Assembly (NCBI GenBank): GCA_032158295.1
Contig: CM063262.1
Span: 5,737,394-5,801,393, forward strand
From: Pycnopodia helianthoides
Taxonomy: Eukaryota > Echinodermata > Asteroidea > Forcipulatida > Asteriidae
Direction of reading: 5' to 3'
DNA length: 64,000 nucleotides
The notes beneath the pieces were generated by a model. It had not been told where the DNA came from, did not search any database, and saw only the letters and a program-made list of their open reading frames with translations. Below, piece after piece: positions 11,501 to 23,500 of this stretch. The position numbers and the translations under genes were made by a program. The first letter of the stretch is position 1. Every line of letters starts with the position of its first letter.

Positions 11501-14500
11501 GAAATATTTCAAGGGATGTTTTCTACTATCATCATCATTAGACCGTGTAAGTTTGATGTAAATCTGTGATCAAAAAGTCTATTTTACAAGTTTTTTTCTT
11601 ACCAATTCTGTAATGTTCCTTTAAAGGTAGGGTCATAGAGTGGTAAGTACTCAAAAAATTAGTGACCATGACAAAAACTAGCTTGGTGAGAAGCACTGCA
11701 GCTGTTGATTGTATAAACTTTTTTGGAGGGGATTCATTCGGAGTATTATGGTTTGGATAATTTTGCACCCCAAATACATTTAAATCTGTGAAAAGATTCA
11801 CGCATGAATTGTTTCTCAGATTTCTGTGGGTTGGTGTCAATTTGTGAATGCTGCGGCCAGAGATTCGGTTGGTACCCCGCTGTGGACGGACATGAAAACA
11901 CTGACAATTTTGTGCTGTTTTCACTGGAAGTAAACACATTGAAGCCCAAACTTTCCCATGCGACTTTTATTGTATCTTTATGCGCAATCACGAGCATTTT
12001 GAAGGGTTTTTATTCGAATGGTTTTTGTGCAGTTGATCTTAAATCGAAAAAAAAAAATATAGAAACAAATAAATTCTTTGGCTCTATATCTTAACTTGTG
12101 CAAGGGAAGGACCCTAATTGTTTGATCTGGTTTTGGTTTTATATATCGCAGCTATCTATGCACGAAGACCCTGATCAAGAGGAAGCCATACTCCTCGCCT
12201 ACCAGAACGGCACCTGCGACATAACCGACAACCCCTTCGCCATCAAGGTCTTCAGCAACGGCAAAGTGTGGCTGGTCAAACGCTGCTACGAAGACTTCCG
12301 GGTACTAGACAAGCAGCTCCACAGCTGCATCTACGATCGACGGTTCAGCCAGCTGGTGGAGCTGCCCAAGGGAGAGGCCATGATCGGAAATCGGGAGGTA
12401 CGTGTTTTTGGTGGAGACGGTTTATCATCGGCCGAAAAACCAATAGAGAGATTTGAGATTTAAACCTGCATGGTTGTCACCTGCAAGCTTTTTCTAGTTG
12501 TGCTTACAAAATGCTAAGCTTCAAATCTTTACTTAATCCTGTTCTAGGTGTGGCCTAATTCCACTGTAAGCCCGCCCACTTCACACAAACTGGCTCCACT
12601 GTTTACCAGAAGCCCATAGAAGTTGCATTGAGCTGGTTTTTCGTAGATGATTTTATGCAAGAAATGTTTAATTAATGGTCTTGGCTTTTACAAACGCTCT
12701 TTAAAGAAGTATTGTTTGAAGCTTTGGATGGTGTGGAAAAAAAATAGGAAGTAACTATAAGTAAATAGTAAACTTGCGGGTACAACCATAGTGTAAATCT
12801 CTTTTGTGAGAGTGTGGACTCTGAAAAGAGCCGGTGTGGTCTTGGCGTTTCGAACAGTATACTCTGCTCGTCTTCATGCTCTTTAAAGACTAAAGGTCTT
12901 CTGAGAAGTAAACAGTTTCTGTCATAAGAAATGCTTTTGGATGATGAAAGTGGTGATTTGGGGGTAAAAACGACACGCACACAAAGTCTTTTGCACACAC
13001 CGTTGTGGGGACTTCCTATTGTTCTATTATTCCCTTTTTCTAAAGAATTCCCTTGTGGGGGACCAGTTAAACAAAGAAAAATGTTGTGGGGACCTTTGTT
13101 CCATTGTGTAAAAGTCTCCACAACGGTGTGTATGCCTACCCACGCACAAACACACACACACACACACAGCCACTGTTGCACACACCGTTGTGGGGACTTC
13201 CTATTGTTCTTCTATTATTCCCTTTTTCTAAAGAATTCCCTTGTGGGGACCCAGTTAAACAAAGAAACACGTTGTGGGGACCTTTGTTCCATTGTGTAAA
13301 AGTCCCCACAACGGTGTGTATGCCTACCCCGTATTCCAGCTTTTGAGCCAAAAGTAGCGAAAACTTTGGACTTCATATTAGACCAATCACATTGCTCATT
13401 CAATGTAACATTTATTTCCATACTCACAATAATAGACAGAATCATTTGGACAACAAAATATATTAGTATAAGACAATCAAAGAGTATCTAACATGATCAA
13501 TGATGATGATGATGATGATGGAAAGTAAAACAATAGAAGTTGTGACTAAGGAGGCTGTTCAAATAAGCCGAGGCTTGTGGGGAACAGCCCTTTAACAAAA
13601 ATTTTTTAAAACACAATACATCATTAAAGGCACTGGACACTATACAATGTAGGTAATTACTAAAGGTGTCCAGTGTCTTTAACAAAAAATATAAAAAAAC
13701 GAGCATGAGAGAATGCAGAATGAACTGGTAAGGAGCTAATTAAACAGATAATGCCAGGACATAATTACCAACATTAGGAGCAGCTAAAAAGCTCTCTTTG
13801 AAAACGAGCAATGGAGTCGGGAGAGAAGGCTAAGTTACTCTACAATGTATACTCAAATTTGAGTACTACTCGGCCACCGTTGTACCCAGCAGTACTTCGC
13901 TTAAATGTACTTGACTACAACACTGGTGAATAGCATGAGTGGTAAACGGAACAGTGCTCCGTTTGTTTCTTGTCGGTGTTCTTTCCTCTGATTACATAAC
14001 TAACTGGTTTCTTTCACTCATCGCATTCAGCCCTGCGAGGTTGTTTAGTTTTTTTTTTCGACAGAAACCCTGACATCCTCTTTTTGAATCGTTTCATGAC
14101 AGGGTGTTCGAGCGATGCTTGGCCGGTATCTCGGCAGGTTTTCCCAGATAGCTGGTGACATGATCAATTGCGGACCGGTGTTAAATTGGATGGAGGTAGG
14201 GAACCAGTGATTACCATACTTTCCTCATTGTGGTCTTAACCCTTACAGTGCCAGCCTTGTTTTAGTTCTGTATCCACAGGCCGGCCATTTAAAATGTTTT
14301 AATGTTGAGTAGTAGAACGTAAGGGAACGTTGGCGGCCTGTGGATGGAGATTCAGTATGGCGTTTCAGAACGTTGGCGGAGCTCGAAGGGTTCCGTGTCG
14401 GTCGTGTTTTGGCAATTCTTTATCCAGAGGGCAATTATATATTTTTTTTGGTTGAGTAGTAGAACGTATGGGAATGTTGGCGGCCTGTTGATGGATACTT

Positions 14501-17500
14501 AGTTTGACGATTCAGAACGTTGGCGGCACTGGAAGGGTTAAATCATGTTTTGTTTGTTTTTTCCTTAGGACTTTAAGTAACACAGTTAACTATAGACCTT
14601 ATGCATTGACGTCATCACGCCGCCATCGTAGAAGTAAAACGATGATGATAAAATGAATGGAAATGCTTATCTTTGTGCGTGCGGCGCACTGGATGGGCCA
14701 TTAAGCAACCTTCTTTTGACCTCAACCCTGAGGGCGCCCTACTCAAATGATGTCATGTGCATACGGTCAATCCTAGAGTTGTTTGTTTTTTTCCGAGCCG
14801 CAATTTATTTTTACCAGATCATGCCCCGCAGAATTTCAGCTTTGATTTCTGCTTGACAAATTTGCTTATAAGTTTGTACTGCTTGTGTTAAAAAAAATGT
14901 GGTGCCACAAAATGGCGGACCGTGTTAATTCACAAAGTAAAAGGAAAACCACACAATTTCGAGGCATATCTGTGAGGATCATTGTATGCTACTTTTGAAA
15001 CATCGTTCCAACCGTGTTCATTTCGTAACAAACGCTTTTTATAGCCCAGATCGCCCAATCCAAGGCAACATGTCCCTTTAATTAGACCCCTTGCATTGGC
15101 CGCCATCTTTGATGAAACGTGCACGCGTAAAAGGCTATTAATGGCCGAGAGTTGTGCGCAGCGCGTACCTGCGTGCACGTTTCCGTTGTTTTTCATCAGA
15201 GATGGTGGTCAATGACGTCATGTGCAATCCATCGATAACCAGTGCTTCCTCTAGTTCTATTATATATACTCTATGAATACAACCCAGCCTGGTTCCGGTG
15301 TGGAGAGTCACATTAAAACCTGCATTATTTGCGCAGTCTTAACCGTTGACACTCTCTGAACTTTCCGTTTTCTTCTCGACTTATTTTGATATATCCGAAG
15401 ATGGACAATCATGGCCATCAACTTAAGGTAATCATTGTGGAAACTATGAGGTCATCTCATTTGCATGCCAAAGGTCAAAGTGATTGTGTATTTTTGTCAG
15501 CTTCGTTAACTTTTTGTTTTGTTTTCCCGGAGGGGCTGCAAGTAGTTTTGTTTTGGGGTTTTGTAGTTCCCTCTGAATTCATGGCTCAGTTTGCCTCCGG
15601 CTTACACTGTAATTGTGAAAAAAGTGCACGTTTGATACGCCTTCAAACAGGCATATGGAGCCGAAGCCGAAGCCAAAGCCAAAGCCAAGACTGGTCTTGA
15701 AAAGGACCCCATGAGCGTGTGAAAAGCTTAAAACCTTGCAGCGATGCACCCAACCACAGAGCACTGACACATATCAAGAAAAACCATAACCATTTCAAAA
15801 TGGTAGATCCCAACCCCGTGATACTCCTTGATATCCTGCAATGTACCAAAACACACTCTTTCAATCAACAGGGGTCGTCAATTTGTCAGGAGGGGTGGTG
15901 AAAAAAAAAAATTCCCATAGGTCATGCACAAACTCCTATCTCTGAGGCACGCGGGCCACAGAGCACTACCACAGCTTGGTGGTAAGGCATGTTGTGTCTG
16001 ACCGCTCTAGGTTCAATGGGCTTTTGTGAATGAAGGTCTTGTGATCTTGTGCCGACAGCAGACTGGTTTAGCAAACATAAATCATTGAGATAAGGCAGAA
16101 CAGACCCTCTTAACCTATCAAATGGGCCTGCCACACCTTTGTGACAGGGTGCCGGAACTCCGTTGGGACCAAACAGGTGCCTCGTTGCAAGGTTAAATCG
16201 TAGCCTCTGCCGATTCTTAGAATGCGTTACTTTTAAGCCCAGAGTGTTTGTAGGGTTTGTATATTGGTCAAGTAACCCCTGCAATCTTGATCATACGTGT
16301 AAATTGTAAGTTTTTAGAATATTATTTTTTTATTTCCTTACTATCTTTTTCCTGTATACTCAGTCTGCGTTAACACCATGTGTATACATCTACATGTACT
16401 TTGCTGTGTGGATTTGTTCTGTGAGAACTTGTCTGGCTATTTATTCTACTGCCGCGGAGTAGATTATCTTTTACACTTGGCATATTTAAAAACTATTTAC
16501 TGAGCATATTTAAAAAATATTTACTGGACTCAAAAACAAGCCATTTGATTTTTTTTTTTTTTCTTTTTTTTTTTTAAATTTAAGATGAGGTATTATTATT
16601 CAAAAACACAAGATCTCCGGACTTGCCTGGTCTTAACGATACTGGCTTGATGCTAAAAAACACTGGCTTCGGGCCTGTGGTTCAGTGTAAATTTCGGTGA
16701 TCCAACACATGGAAAATAATGACCCAAATGTCAGTACTATTTTTATGAAGATGTGGCTTCGGTGTCATATTCAAGTAACTTCTAGTATTTAAACAAATCT
16801 AAGGAATTCAAAACATAACTCCAGCAGCCGATTTCACGAAGCGCTAGGATTAATCCTATCTCGAGTTAGGATGAGTAACTCGTCCTAACTTAGGATGGGT
16901 TCAATGTGTCCTAACGTCTATGGATACGGAACTTAACTCGTCCTAAGTCCTAAGATTAATCCTAAGTTAGGAAGAGTTTGGTGAAATCGACGGCAGGAAG
17001 GGGCAACAAGTAAGCACTGGTGAAACTTAATACCTTGTTTTGGTATTTAGAAACGGGCGGAAAAGACAATTTTTCCGTCCATTTGTGATGGAAATTTGAG
17101 AGTTATTAAAAAAAAAATTAAAAATAGTAACAAATAAAAAAAATAAAAAAATGAATAGACTCAAGTTATTTTCAATGTAATCCTGCATGCCCAATCATGT
17201 GTTGAAACACGTTTGGGGTTTAATAGTACCTTTAATTCAAACTCAAGAATCCTTTTTTAATCCATCAAATTAGTTATACTTATTGTCACGATTGTCGCGA
17301 TATTTTTAGGCGGTAAATGTCACAGGTTAAAAACTTGCCCATCCAGATATTGTTTGCAAATATATTTTTGTTTACATGTGCTGCATTTCATAATTTTTTT
17401 GTTAATTTGTCATTTCTGTTCTTGTGATTTATTTACATATTTTTTCCTCCAATCTTTTTTTCTCTCGCAATGCTACCACAGCTGAGTGTAGTCTTTTTTT

Positions 17501-20500
17501 TTTTTAATTTTATATTATTTACAAATGTACATTTTGTTTTATTGTTAGATATGAGATTGTTTTTATTTGTCCAGTTGTATACACACATTTCACTCCAGGA
17601 TTCAGTTTAAATTGAAGGGCAATGTTTTTTTCCACCAGCATGACTAGTGAAATTCAAGTTGTGGATTGTAGACCTGGGCCCGGTTTCCACGAAGCACTGC
17701 AATACGTCGCAACGTATATAAGATACGACGCGTTACACCATCGTATGTTGAGATGCGTTGTGGAGCTCGTTCGCGGCTGCGACGCATTGTAGGTGGTCTG
17801 CGACGCAATCGCAACCCCTGATGCTTCTCTACTCGCGACGAGTTTGGTGAAATCTGGTCCAGGCCTGGAATTTCAGGAGAAGGGCAGGGGCGTTTGCATT
17901 TTTGCAAAGGGCACTTCCGTTGGAAAATTGTTAAAGTCTATGGGAAACTTTTTTTAGAGGGCACCAAGGTCAAGACCAGGGGTCAATTTCACAAAACTCT
18001 TCCTAACTTTGGACTAGTCCTAGGCAATGCTAAGAGATAGGACTAGTCCTAAGTTAGGACCAGTACTTAGGACTAGTCCCATCTCTTAGCATTGCCTAGG
18101 ACTAGTCCTAAGTTAGGAAGGGTTTTGTGAAATCGACCCCAGGGCCCAATTTCATAGAGCTGCTTAAGCAGAAAATATTGCTTAGCAATTTTCTGCTGAG
18201 CAAAAAAAAAGGCAGGATACCAGTCACAGATGGTACATGTGAAATGGCATTTTGGCTGGTAACCTTATTCTGGTAAGCATAATTTGGTTGTGCTTAGCTG
18301 CTTTTAGTGCTCAAGCAGATCTATGAAACTGAGCCCTGGGGCAACAGAGGCCAAGACCTCCATGGCCCTTGTGTAACTCCAGGCCTGGTAGATATAAGCC
18401 AATTACAGTATCAATGTCGGGGCCCCTGCAGAGTAGTCAATGTTTACAAATTTTAATTTATTCATATATTCATTTAATTAATTATTTTTTTAAGAAATAA
18501 CTGAAATTCATTTTTCATTTTGAAATAATGGAAATAGTTTTTGTTTTCTTTAAAATGTTGTGTGAACTATTTGGCAATTACCTCTTCTGAAGTTGCATAC
18601 TTGAATTCAGGAAAAGCCATGGTGAAAATTTTGAGCTGAGGGAGCATTGATCTGAAATATCTGCTTCATTTGAGGCATTACTTTGGTCTTAAGAGTGTAG
18701 GATATTATTAGTTATCAGATAAGCGCGTGTGGAATACGGAAAAATGTAGCACTTCTGCGCCCATATCCAAACGAGACCAAAGGCTGAGTTGGATATGCAG
18801 GTCCCACACGTGCTGGTTTTTCCAACAAGCTCGCCTGTGATTACTAAGTCATCTCCGAGCAAACTTCACTCGCTTAAAATAGTGCAATACGCAGAGTTAG
18901 AACAGCGAGATAGAACAGGGTCGTGATATGGGCCGTGCAATATTGGTTAATATATCACACTCTTGTTGCTATGGATTGACCAATCAAAAAAATCAAGGAT
19001 TCAAGTTTGCTTGAAGATAAAATCAATTAGTCAGTCAATTTTCAAAAATCTATATTTTGGGGTGGTTGGGTCAAAACAAGCTTGAAAAAAAAAGAAGTAA
19101 CAATGATTTGAATGGTCCCTAAATTGTATTCCTTTATCTACATGTTGACGTATCGGTGTAAATTTTACTTTTTATTTTTCGGTCACGTACAAGTTAACCA
19201 AGTGCAGTCTTTTTGTATTATTTTACTATGTGTACGTATGTGGTATATTTTTTGGTGATACATTTTCAGTTGTTGTAGACAGCGTTGTTAACATCCAACT
19301 ATGCTTCCAGTTGTAACCAAGTTTTGTTTTCTTTATTTTTTTTCTCCGACCAAATATTTGTTTGAGGACTCCTCTATGTTCCGACACCCCTATGTTTCGA
19401 TAACACCTCGTGATCTTCATGCTAGGGGCAGACCCTTTTTATACTAGATCCAGAAAGGTGGATCAGACCCGGATCTGATCCAGCAATGTGGATTAACAGC
19501 TATAGTGTAAAAGCAAAATGGGCAGGATCAGACCCGGTTCAAGATCCTGCAGTTTGCATCCACCTTTTTGAGGAGGGTTTGAAAACTGCGATTGGTGGAT
19601 CAGATCCGGCAAAGTGGATTCCAGAAACGAGTGTAAATGCAAAGGTGGATCAGACACCGCAATTCAATGTGGTCATTTTCTGGTTTTTACTAAGAATGAC
19701 GGGCTTTTTGCTTGTGTTTTTGTTTGACAGCTGTGACCAAAAGTGGGATCAGAGCTGGATCAGGCACTGGTGTAAACACGACAGAGATCTTGATCTGTGG
19801 TCGTGATAAAAAAATGCCGGATCTCAATCCACCTTTCTGGATTGAGTGTAAATGCGGTGTTTGGGATAGGGTTAGGATGAGGAGAACACATTGGTGTGTT
19901 GGGACATAGGGGTGTCGGAACATAAGAGTGTCGGAACACAGGTGTGTAACCATTTTGTACAGACCTTTGAATAAATCAACCATTTTGTTTTCTTTTTATA
20001 CAGCTTGATAACCATGGCAACCATGTGGTAGCCAGCGAGGAGTCTGCAATCAACATTCCGGCAGTGGCCGCTGCCCATGTGACTAAACGCTACATGGCAC
20101 AGGCACCTGATGAAATATCCCTCGAGGTGAGTTATTTTCACGTATTGGAAGTCAAGGAGCTAGACCCGATTAAACCGAGCAAGGTCCAGTTCAACCAGTT
20201 ACTTTATTTCCAACCATGTTTACAATAGTAAACCCTGTGAGGGAAACTCTTTACTTGGACCCTGATTGGACAAAACCAAATGTTAACCTTTGTCAAAACA
20301 GCCGGCCGACAACCGATGTACAAACAGGCTATTAAATCTGGTACCGGACCAGGAGACCATGACGAAGATGTGAATTTCGAAAAGCAGCCGGACTATTCAA
20401 ATTTGCATACGTATCCAAAAATTTTCGATATGCAAATGATCCAATACCAGGGTGAGAGAGCGGTCAACCTCGTACTGCTCGACACACCCTGGGGACGAGG

Positions 20501-23500
20501 TTGGGTCCAGTTGACTACATGTACAGAAGTAAACTTACACGTATGACAAATGACATGGATCGTCTTAGTGCTCGTTCAACTCATTTTGATTCTGGTCTTG
20601 TAAACTAAATTCTGGTCCAGTTTAAGATTTTGAGCTACAAGCCCTGCGGTCTTGTGGATTTTCCCCCTGAAATCGAGCCCTGCAAGTATTTATGTAAGAG
20701 TATTAATAGATTTCTTTTGGGCTTTTTCATTAATTTTTGTTCACATAAAGCTGAACTTTTCTTTCAATGTTTTACTCTGCGTGTTTGTAGGTCGGCGACA
20801 TGATCTCCGTGATCGACATGCCGCCGCCAGAGGACACCTCATGGTGGAGGGGAAAGAACGGCTTCGAGGTCGGCTTCTTCCCGCGGCAGTGCGTGGAGAT
20901 AATCAGCGACAAACTACTGCCCTCTGTGGCCAACATGATGCCGAGGTCTCCCAAACCAGGTATGGTATGACTGCAAAAAATGTGACGACGGGTTCAGGTG
21001 ATGTCACAGAGGGGTGTAAAGTCTGTCGCAAAAGTTTTCTCTTTTTTTTTCAGTTAAAACTCTTCGAAGTGGTTACAGTGATTTTATTTTTTATGTCGTC
21101 TTCACTGGCTTTAGACAAAGGCAGTGAAGGCATCGAGCCTTGTATTATCCAAGCCATTGTTGAAAACACCTCATCATTAACCCTCCTACTATCGACCTGT
21201 TTTTCTGAGGACAACCAACCCATACCTCACTATGCCACGACAGTGGCATTTTGAGGCACACACATGCTGATGTGTAGAGAGTAGATCCACTGCCCAAGGT
21301 GCTTCAATGAGAGTGGTAAACTGGAGAAGCCACCAGCCGTGCTCAATTGTAACGGAATTTGGGCCACTGCTGGAAGCGATGAGGTTCTCAATCTCGGTCA
21401 CTTTCTGACGTGGCAATCTGTGGCACTGATCGGCCGTACACGCAAAAACAGTGACAGTGGCATGGGTTACCTCACCATTATGTGAAAGCATTTTTGAGGT
21501 TTTTGAGGCACCTTGAAGTATGCACCTACACATGTAGGAGGGTTAATGCATTCAAATTTGTTCAAGAGATAAAATTCTAAATCATAAATTATTGAAACAG
21601 GTACTTTTATTTGCACGTCAGTCCATCATTTTTGTGTATAAGTGTACCCCCAAAATGGCGCCCTCTTGTGGCCCAGCATTCTACCTTAAGACTCTTCGCC
21701 CGACTCTTTGCAATATTTGCCTTTGCACCAAGTTGAAAAAAAAAGAAAAGAAAACAAAAAATGACTTGCTAACACAACTGTTTGTCGGGCACACAAATAG
21801 GTTTTCCACCCACATCTAAAACTGGCATTTCTTGGGTGTCTTCTTTCTCTGCAGGTACCCCCGGGTACCTCAGGGTCCAATCAGTTTCATCACTAGAAAG
21901 TAGTAATAATGATAAATAATAATCATATTTTTCCTGGCATTTCATCGGTGCCCGACAGAAGGTCGTAGTAACAATTTATGTGCAAAGTTATGTTTTCAGA
22001 AAACCGAGTGTGGAAGTTTGATCGTTTTCTCCTGTCATTATAGGAAAGTTAAGTTCCACATTGGAATGGAAGAAAACATATCTTGTGAATAATTCTAGCT
22101 GCACGTCACACTCTCATATGAAGCTGGTAACCTATTTCTGTTTTGAAGCAAGCCAGTCACTATCACATGTATGGAACTGGTAGCCCGTCTCTGCTCAGCA
22201 GTTGTGCTAAAGCAGATTTAATACACGTGTATGCTTTAAAAGACACCTGCTGTAAAAACTGGTATCCTGACTCTGTTGAGTTTCTTATCCCATGTGTTTC
22301 CTAGGGTATAATGGCAGTCAGCGACATTTACCAGTGAGGCAGTATCCAGTTGGTACGCTATATCCGTTTCAGTTGTTTGCATTTTGTGCCGACGCCCTCT
22401 GTCCCTCTAAGAAGTGGGTCCAGGGTGGCAGAGGAGGTTGGGGGGGGGGGAGGGGGGGAGGGGGGTGGGACACAAGTCAACCCTTGCCACCCTGGTACCT
22501 GCTTCATGCCTGCCAATAATCGCATCTGGGTTTTTTTTTGCCTGGTCATTCACATCTGACTGCAAGATGTTCATTTTTGAAAATTTACTTGAGGAGAATG
22601 CGTTGTGGAGTTTTATCAAACTGCCGCCATTTTTGTCCGGTTCCTAGAAGGGGGGGGGGGGGTTTTGAAAAAAAGTTAAGGTGCCTGACTATTTTTTTGC
22701 AGTGAGCCTCATTTTGACTCTCATTGGATTTGTGTGTTAGAATGTGTGAAAACAAATATGGCTGCAGTATGATGAAGGTCTAGTTCCTTGACTGCTGATG
22801 TAAGAATTACTACTTCATGGACCCACATCATCTGGTTAGGTCTTCTTACATGTATTCCTCATAAAAAACATTTACACTTTAACATAGAAATAAAACCTGG
22901 AGAATTTTGTGCCATTAGTTTAGTACATAAAAAGGAGGGCGTCTCGCAATTGGACCACTGGCCCAAAAATCCAGTCCTTTTTGCACTTAACTCCACAACC
23001 GAACAACTCCTATTTCTAAAGACATTACTGACCCCCCTACTGTCTGACCATTCAATATCATCCACTGTGGGTTTTGATTGACGAATAAACTAGACCAGCC
23101 TGCAATATGATATCATGTGGGGAATGCATCTACACAGCATACAGCCAAGCCTCTTAATGTCAGACCATTCAATACCATCCACTGTGGTAAGGTGGCACAA
23201 GCCGCTTGCAGCCGCTATGGGCACGGTGGCACAAGCCGCTTGCAGCCGCTATGGGCACTGCGGCACAAGCCGCTTGTAGCCGCTATGGGCACTGCAGCAC
23301 AAGCCGCTTGTAGCCGCTATGGGCACTGCGGCACAAGCCGCTTGCAGCCGCTATGGGCACTGCGGCACAAGCCGCTTGTAGCCGCTATGGGCACTGCGGC
23401 ACAAGCCGCTTGTAGCCGCTATGGGCACTGCGGCACAAGCCGCTTGCAGCCACTATGCGGCACTGCGGCACAAGCCCTTGCAGCTGCTATAGGGCTTTGG

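Larger units (their letters stand above)
11180..12151 (+). other. intron 4 of the RhoGAP gene
   Basis: Occupied mainly by element C1 (11229-11624) joined at one TTAA to element E2a (11621 to about 11845). The last 300 bases show nothing recognisable. Confidence 0.6.
12398..14102 (+). other. intron 5 of the RhoGAP gene
   Basis: Contains the two J hairpin copies (12991-13330), a GAT microsatellite (13500-13520) and a minimal TTAA element (13624-13682). The rest shows no exon. Confidence 0.6.
17859..18391. repeat. dispersed repeat S2, interrupted by F3 and A4
   Basis: The left part to 'aagaccagg' (near 17979) and the right part from 'ggcaacagaggccaagacc' (near 18339) correspond to neighbouring bases in S1. 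The 360 bp between are foldback F3 plus palindrome A4. Confidence 0.7.
14196..20003 (+). other. intron 6 of the RhoGAP gene
   Basis: A 5.8 kb intron with P2 (14236), H-type elements (14594, 15083), F2 (16822), G (17673), the S2/F3/A4 nest (17859-18391) and the M nest (19376-19945). AT-rich stretches at 16540-16600, 17100-17600 and 18440-18560 show nothing else. Confidence 0.6.

Noticed and set aside
20652..21254. 200-codon frame overlapping the SH3 exon.
   Set aside because: It reads the exon in the wrong frame. The correct frame gives VGDMISVIDMPPPEDTSWWR with valid splice phases.
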